From NCBI GenBank assembly GCA_044237845.1, contig JBIIEL010000013.1:1-56137 (forward strand): 56,137 bases of DNA, read 5' to 3'. The notes under the pieces are model-generated. The model saw only the letters and a program-made list of their open reading frames with translations, searched no databases and was not told the origin of the DNA. Shown piece after piece: positions 52,731 through 56,137 of the stretch; within the stretch, counting starts at the first letter, position 1, and each line of letters begins with the position of its first letter. The position numbers and the translations under genes are program-made. The stretch is from QFOX01 sp044237845 (GTDB lineage: Bacteria > Pseudomonadota > Alphaproteobacteria > Rickettsiales > UBA3002).

Positions 52731-53642
52731 CTAGCCTACGGCGAGCTGTTCCGTCGGCACCGCTTCAAGCCGTGCGGAGGGCGTAACGTTGCTCACCGCA
52801 TGGGTCGGCTGCATCTGCGGCGCAGATGGCGCGGCGGCTGCGACAGGTAACGCTGGCTGCGGGTGCATCTGTGCGGCGATTTCGCGCAGCCTTTCAATGC
52901 GTGTTTCGGTGCTCGGATAGCCAGAACGCAGCTGAGCCAACGCGCCCAAGAATGATTTACCCGACTGCGTGCCTTGTAATTTTTGAAGTGCGCTGATGAG
53001 CGCTTCTGGGTCGCCGGAGATTCTGGCGCCCTTCGCATCCGCCTCAAGCTCCGTGGGGCGCACGGCGATGTTGTTGGCAACCACGCCGCCGACAAACGCG
53101 CCAATGGTAAGGCATAAAAACTCATCGAACGCGCGGAACAGCACAGATCCTTGGCTCCAACGCGAAGCGCCAAGGCGCAGCCCCAGCCGATGGGCACCAA
53201 TCGCCCCTGCTCCACCAAACAACGCCGTCGCGATGATGCGTGGGGTCTTGTGATTACTCACCTCGTGCCCAATCTCATGACCGAGCACCGCATTTACCTC
53301 GCGCAGGTTGAGCAGTTTGAGCAGGCCCGTCGTGACCACCACTTCCTCGGGCGAAACAGTAAGCGCATTCGGCGCTTTATTTTCGGTGAGAATCAGCTGC
53401 GGCGCTTTCGGCATTCCCGCTCGGGCGCACATGGCGTTCCACCCAGCAATCAACTCCGGGTGAGACTGCCGCGTGATCAGTTTGCCGCGCTTGAGGCCGA
53501 GCTTGCCCAGTTCGTTCAGCAGATGCACGTCGATATTCTCGTTACTCATCGCCACGTGGGGCACGAGATGCGGGTCGATATTCGGCGTGCTGGCGAGGCT
53601 CTCTTCCGGCGAAAAGTCATGATGGCCGAACAGCCCCTGCAC
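52731..53642 (-). CDS. M48-family zinc metalloprotease
   Basis: 303 aa. Zinc motif HEIGHEVSN (HEIGH at 122-126) and the third ligand in PTELEADAKGA (about 197-206). A glycine-rich hydrophobic stretch between them (ATALFGGAGAIGAHRLG; LTIGAFVGGVVANNIAV) may be membrane-embedded. The C-terminal 45 residues are Pro/Ala/Gln-rich with PQMQPTHAVSN, like the tails of the neighbouring unknown proteins. The start is GTG 53642; the frame stays open about 25 codons further without a start codon, so the N-terminus is uncertain. It follows the 319-aa gene by 70 bp and may be driven by its Pho-box-like promoter. Confidence 0.88.
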   Translation of the reverse strand: MQGLFGHHDFSPEESLASTPNIDPHLVPHVAMSNENIDVHLLNELGKLGLKRGKLITRQSHPELIAGWNAMCARAGMPKAPQLILTENKAPNALTVSPEEVVVTTGLLKLLNLREVNAVLGHEIGHEVSNHKTPRIIATALFGGAGAIGAHRLGLRLGASRWSQGSVLFRAFDEFLCLTIGAFVGGVVANNIAVRPTELEADAKGARISGDPEALISALQKLQGTQSGKSFLGALAQLRSGYPSTETRIERLREIAAQMHPQPALPVAAAAPSAPQMQPTHAVSNVTPSARLEAVPTEQLAVG

Positions 53643-53712
53643 CCAATGGGTGAGCGAGGCCAGCGTCGCGCTCGACCATAACCCGATTCGACTGTGCTCG
53701 AACTGTGGCGTG

Positions 53713-54672
53713 TTAGACCTCTACAACTTGCTGCTGCGGCTTGATGATTTCTTTTTGGGCAACCGGCACTTCGATTTTGGTATCGGCATTGTTGATGCCG
53801 GGCGGCGCGTCAGCACTGATCGCATGTCCAGCCGCATCGACTAAGCTGCCACCTTCCGCAACATGCATATCAGACAGCTCCACCCCGGACGTTGCCGCCG
53901 CAATCTCGGCGTCTTTTATCGGAGCTGTGTGTGCCATTACAGGTGCCGCAGCATGCGCACCTAGTCCTTTAATCAGCGACGCATATTGCGCGGGGGTGAG
54001 GTTCGGCAAATGCAAGTTCAGCGTTTGCTCGTCAGCGTTAACGCGGATTTGATCAATCGTCAGAGTATGGTTTTTTGCCAATGCAGAAATCAGAGGATGA
54101 TTTCGTAGGGCCTGAAGAAGTTCACGCGATGCCTCCGCAAAATTACTCTGTATCATAGGGCCACTGAATGTCAGCTGCAGGCTTGTCGCGGGCGTATTTG
54201 GGGTATTATCGCCAATCATATTGCTGAGCGAGAGAACAAGCCCTTCTGGGTGTGCGTCATCGCCTTTCAGTAACTGCGGATTGATTGTTTTCCCAATATA
54301 GTCGGCAAGATTTTTCTCAGCCTGTTTAAATTCAAACGGCTCAACGATCAGACCATGTTCTTCTGCTGGAGTGTGTGTTTCAGTTACAGGATGCGCGACA
54401 TCAACTGCCGCTGGTGCAGTCACCGCTGCATCCGCTACTGGATGGGGCGTTGGTGTGGTGACAGGCTGCTGTGGCGCATGCGGTTCCTCGGGGTTGAAGA
54501 CGTTGATGTTGATATTATCCGACGCAACATGCGGATGCCCCGCTTCCGTCGTAGGCGCTTCTTTTCGAGTCGCATCATCTGCCACCGAGTGATGCTCCGG
54601 CGGTGTAAGCTGCTCGCGTGCGGCAAGTTCTGCGAGGTTGGGGGACGCGGCGGTGATTTCTGGGTTTTGCAT
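53713..54672 (-). CDS. hypothetical protein (319 aa), Pho-box-like promoter
   Basis: No recognised family. Residues 1-135 are low-complexity, rich in Pro, His, Ala, Thr and Glu (VTTPTPHPVADAAV, ETHTPAEEHG). A more regular domain follows (about 140-250: FEFKQAEKNLADYIGKTINPQL, SLQLTFSGPMIQSNFAEASR, LNLHLPNLTPAQYASLIKGL). The last 70 residues are again low-complexity. No signal peptide or membrane helix. ATG 54672 is chosen: GAGG lies six bp before it and it follows the -10 at 54701. The ATG at 54705 is inside the -10, and 54762 is upstream of the promoter. Confidence 0.75.
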   Translation of the reverse strand: MQNPEITAASPNLAELAAREQLTPPEHHSVADDATRKEAPTTEAGHPHVASDNININVFNPEEPHAPQQPVTTPTPHPVADAAVTAPAAVDVAHPVTETHTPAEEHGLIVEPFEFKQAEKNLADYIGKTINPQLLKGDDAHPEGLVLSLSNMIGDNTPNTPATSLQLTFSGPMIQSNFAEASRELLQALRNHPLISALAKNHTLTIDQIRVNADEQTLNLHLPNLTPAQYASLIKGLGAHAAAPVMAHTAPIKDAEIAAATSGVELSDMHVAEGGSLVDAAGHAISADAPPGINNADTKIEVPVAQKEIIKPQQQVVEV

Positions 54673-54700
54673 AAAGACCTCATAAACTAATTTACTCTTT

Positions 54701-54745
54701 ACCATACCTCCTTTCAGGGCGTTTTTGTGTGACAGTTCTGTGACA
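54701..54745 (-). promoter_or_regulatory. Pho-box-like direct repeat and -10 element, site C
   Basis: On the minus strand: TGTCACA (54745-54739), GAAC, TGTCACA (54734-54728), 21 bp, TATGGT (54706-54701). Two perfect copies of the half site. It drives the 319-aa gene and probably the M48 protease. Confidence 0.62.
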
Positions 54746-55036
54746 ATTGCAGCCCCAAGCATTTTTTATTTGACGCAGCGCAGCAAATTTGCATAAATGC
54801 GCGGACTACGTGCTGATTTCACCAAATTGCGGGCACGCTAAACAAGCAGCTAAAGCGGCGATTGATAATTATTAACCGTCTGTATAGACGTGTTTATCAC
54901 CCTTTATGCTTGTTTTGCCACCCGCACCAACTGCGGGGGCTAATGACCTTTTTTCAAACCGTTTTGCTGACCATCCTGTCCGTGGCCTCCATGGCCGTGG
55001 CGATGTGACGCTTGGTTTGAACCCCCGCCCTCAAAT

Positions 55037-55081
55037 CTTCACAAAACTGTCACAAAACTCTCCGATAAATCATGCTACTAT
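55037..55081 (+). promoter_or_regulatory. Pho-box-like direct repeat and -10 element, site D
   Basis: CTTCACA (55037-55043), AAAC, TGTCACA (55048-55054), 21 bp, TACTAT (55076-55081). Predicted start near 55088, leaving a 17-nt leader with the AAGGA ribosome site of the 337-aa gene. Confidence 0.62.
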
Positions 55082-55104
55082 AACTCATTAAGATAAGGAT
55101 TCCT

Positions 55105-56118
55105 TTGACCAACGACGTACAGAAACAGAGCCTGACAGCAGACTTGGCGCCCGAGAAAATCAGCGCAAAGCCTGATATTGCGGCCAAAAAAGACGTCATC
55201 TCCGACGCCTCGCCGAAGAAGCATAAGCGCTCGGCAGGTGAGAAATTCGTCGATTTCCTTGCATACCCGCTTGTCAATAACATCGGCGTCTTCGTTATTT
55301 CTGTTGCTGCTACCTATCTCACCTCTAGCGGTCACGAATTTGGTAAAGAGGGGAGCTTCGCTCGAAAAACTGGAGAATGGTTTCATCGTCGGGGTGAGAA
55401 TTTAATAAACGTCTTTCAAAAATTAGGAATGAAAGATAGAAAAACCGCTAATATGTGGAAAATGGTTTTCTTCTCGTTCTTTGACGGAACTTTTGTCGCA
55501 CCATTTGTAAAACTACTAGAAGATCGACGCGAACACGTTGCCAAATGGTTCGACAACAAATTTGGCACCAAACCAAGCGATGATTTCGTTTACAAAGTAG
55601 AGCCAAAACAAAGCTGGGGAAGCGTTATTAGCGGTCGCTTGGCTACGAGCCTAATCGTAGTCCCTACGGCAGTGCTTCTTGGCAATGTCAAAAAAGATGC
55701 TGCCGGGTGGTATTGGAAAAAGGAAGGCGTGCCATCTTTAAACGACATATTATTTCACAATCCAGGCTTTAAGAAGGGTACTGAAATTGCTGAGAAGCCG
55801 AATCTGCCAGGATATCTTAAAAAACTGGATTTACCGGAGCTTTTTAAGACGGTCTACTTTGAATTCTTCTATACCTCTGTCTGTACAGCTGGGCTTTACA
55901 TAAGCAGCCGCTTCTTTGCGAAACAATCACGGCAACATAAAGAAGTGATGAAAGAATACAAAGCCCATACCGCCAACAATAAGGCCAACACAGCGGCGGA
56001 TAGCGTTGAGGCCGCGCCGGTCGAGAAACAACCGGCTGAGCCCACCCCGCATATCTCACACCCGACGCACCATCAGCGGTTGGCTGAGCCGACGCATGCA
56101 CAGGAAGTCACCGCTTAG
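55105..56118 (+). CDS. hypothetical multi-segment membrane protein (337 aa), Pho-box-like promoter
   Basis: No recognised family. Starts at TTG 55105 with AAGGA five bp upstream. A Lys-rich N-terminus (1-50) is followed by four hydrophobic segments near 57-73 (NNIGVFVISVAATYLTS), 119-137 (FSFFDGTFVAPFVKLL), 176-194 (SGRLATSLIVVPTAVLLGN) and 250-269 (YFEFFYTSVCTAGLYISSRF), suggesting an inner-membrane protein. The last 40 residues are His/Pro-rich (EPTPHISHPTHHQ). The coding region is visibly more A/T-rich than the housekeeping genes. Layout loosely resembles the 725-aa protein at 10089. The stop is 19 bp before the window end. Confidence 0.78.
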   Translation: MTNDVQKQSLTADLAPEKISAKPDIAAKKDVISDASPKKHKRSAGEKFVDFLAYPLVNNIGVFVISVAATYLTSSGHEFGKEGSFARKTGEWFHRRGENLINVFQKLGMKDRKTANMWKMVFFSFFDGTFVAPFVKLLEDRREHVAKWFDNKFGTKPSDDFVYKVEPKQSWGSVISGRLATSLIVVPTAVLLGNVKKDAAGWYWKKEGVPSLNDILFHNPGFKKGTEIAEKPNLPGYLKKLDLPELFKTVYFEFFYTSVCTAGLYISSRFFAKQSRQHKEVMKEYKAHTANNKANTAADSVEAAPVEKQPAEPTPHISHPTHHQRLAEPTHAQEVTA

Positions 56119-56137
56119 CGTCGAAGTTGCAAGCCGC

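Larger units (their letters stand above)
54673..55104. other. 432-bp divergent intergenic region
   Basis: Holds the two divergent Pho-box-like promoters (54701-54745, minus; 55037-55081, plus). The AT-rich middle has a possible plus-strand sigma-70 promoter (TTGACG 54770-54775, 17-18 bp, ATAAAT near 54793), a short hairpin CGTCT-GTAT-AGACG near 54880, and a second hairpin CCCGCA-CCAAC-TGCGGG near 54924. A small RNA is possible but not supported further. The 61-codon open frame at 54906 does not look coding. Confidence 0.4.

Noticed and set aside
54906..55091. 61-codon open frame between the divergent genes
   Set aside because: It has no ribosome site, its composition is unlike coding, and it runs through the 55037 promoter elements.
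1..56137. CRISPR arrays, prophage modules or rRNA operons
   Set aside because: No regularly spaced repeats, phage structural genes or rRNA sequence were seen.

Overview
The window is a chromosomal segment of an alphaproteobacterium (order not decidable from sequence alone). The evidence is the set of lineage-typical genes and gene orders: a split E1 pdhA-pdhB followed by pdhC and lpd, COQ9, the bolA / J-protein / cobS / cobT / rpmB neighbourhood, dnaN-recF-gyrB, mutM next to ubiE-ubiB-coaBC-dut, a Fur without CxxC zinc motifs, olsB-olsA and hscB-hscA-fdx. Coding density is high, and most genes have clear Shine-Dalgarno sequences and ATG/GTG/TTG starts.

Layout. 1-7017 (+): tail of an unknown gene, then a pyruvate dehydrogenase operon (pdhA, pdhB, SIMPL protein, pdhC, zinc-ribbon membrane protein, lpd) and a separately promoted possible nuclease-fold protein. 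7014-13350 (-): COQ9, an orphan histidine kinase, glutaredoxin, an intradiol-dioxygenase-like secreted protein, a 725-aa unknown protein, and Sua5. 13417-19418 (+, with bolA on -): ParA-like ATPase, Ogt, J-protein, lipoprotein, CobS/CobT AAA+/VWA pair and a frameshifted GNAT, ended by a strong bidirectional terminator shared with rpmB. 19901-35472 (-): malonyl-CoA-decarboxylase-like protein, gyrB, recF, dnaN, pepF, an anchored periplasmic protein, fdx, hscA, hscB, ddpX, olsA, olsB, fur, nadC. 35551-42321: an SdhA-type flavoprotein in the middle of the NAD genes, a DUF2125-like protein, nadA, a dnaA that is frameshifted as read here, a rhodanese, rpsT and mutM. 42387-48574 (+): ubiE, ubiB, coaBC, dut, cysK, moeB/thiF-like, SH3 protein. 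48623-56118: cheR, a small integrase-bearing element at tRNA-Phe, yacG, trhO, an M48 protease, and two unknown proteins transcribed divergently.

The most interesting signal is regulatory. Four promoters (in front of the 725-aa protein, the malonyl-CoA-decarboxylase-like protein, the 319-aa protein that precedes the M48 protease, and the 337-aa membrane protein) share one architecture: a 7-4-7 direct repeat of TGTCAYA-like half sites with an 11-bp period, then exactly 21 bp, then a TAnnnT -10 hexamer. The half sites look like Pho boxes, the kind of element bound by OmpR/PhoB-family response regulators. Apart from the decarboxylase-like protein, the targets are unrecognised. Together they look like a small undescribed regulon.

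Other points worth checking are the dnaA frameshift (apparent 8-nt loss), the GNAT frameshift at an A6 run, the SdhA-type protein where nadB would be expected, and an intradiol dioxygenase that seems to have lost an iron ligand. Housekeeping promoters in this genome have a recognisable form (TTGACG-N17-TAGGTT at both parA and rpsT), which helped decide several starts.
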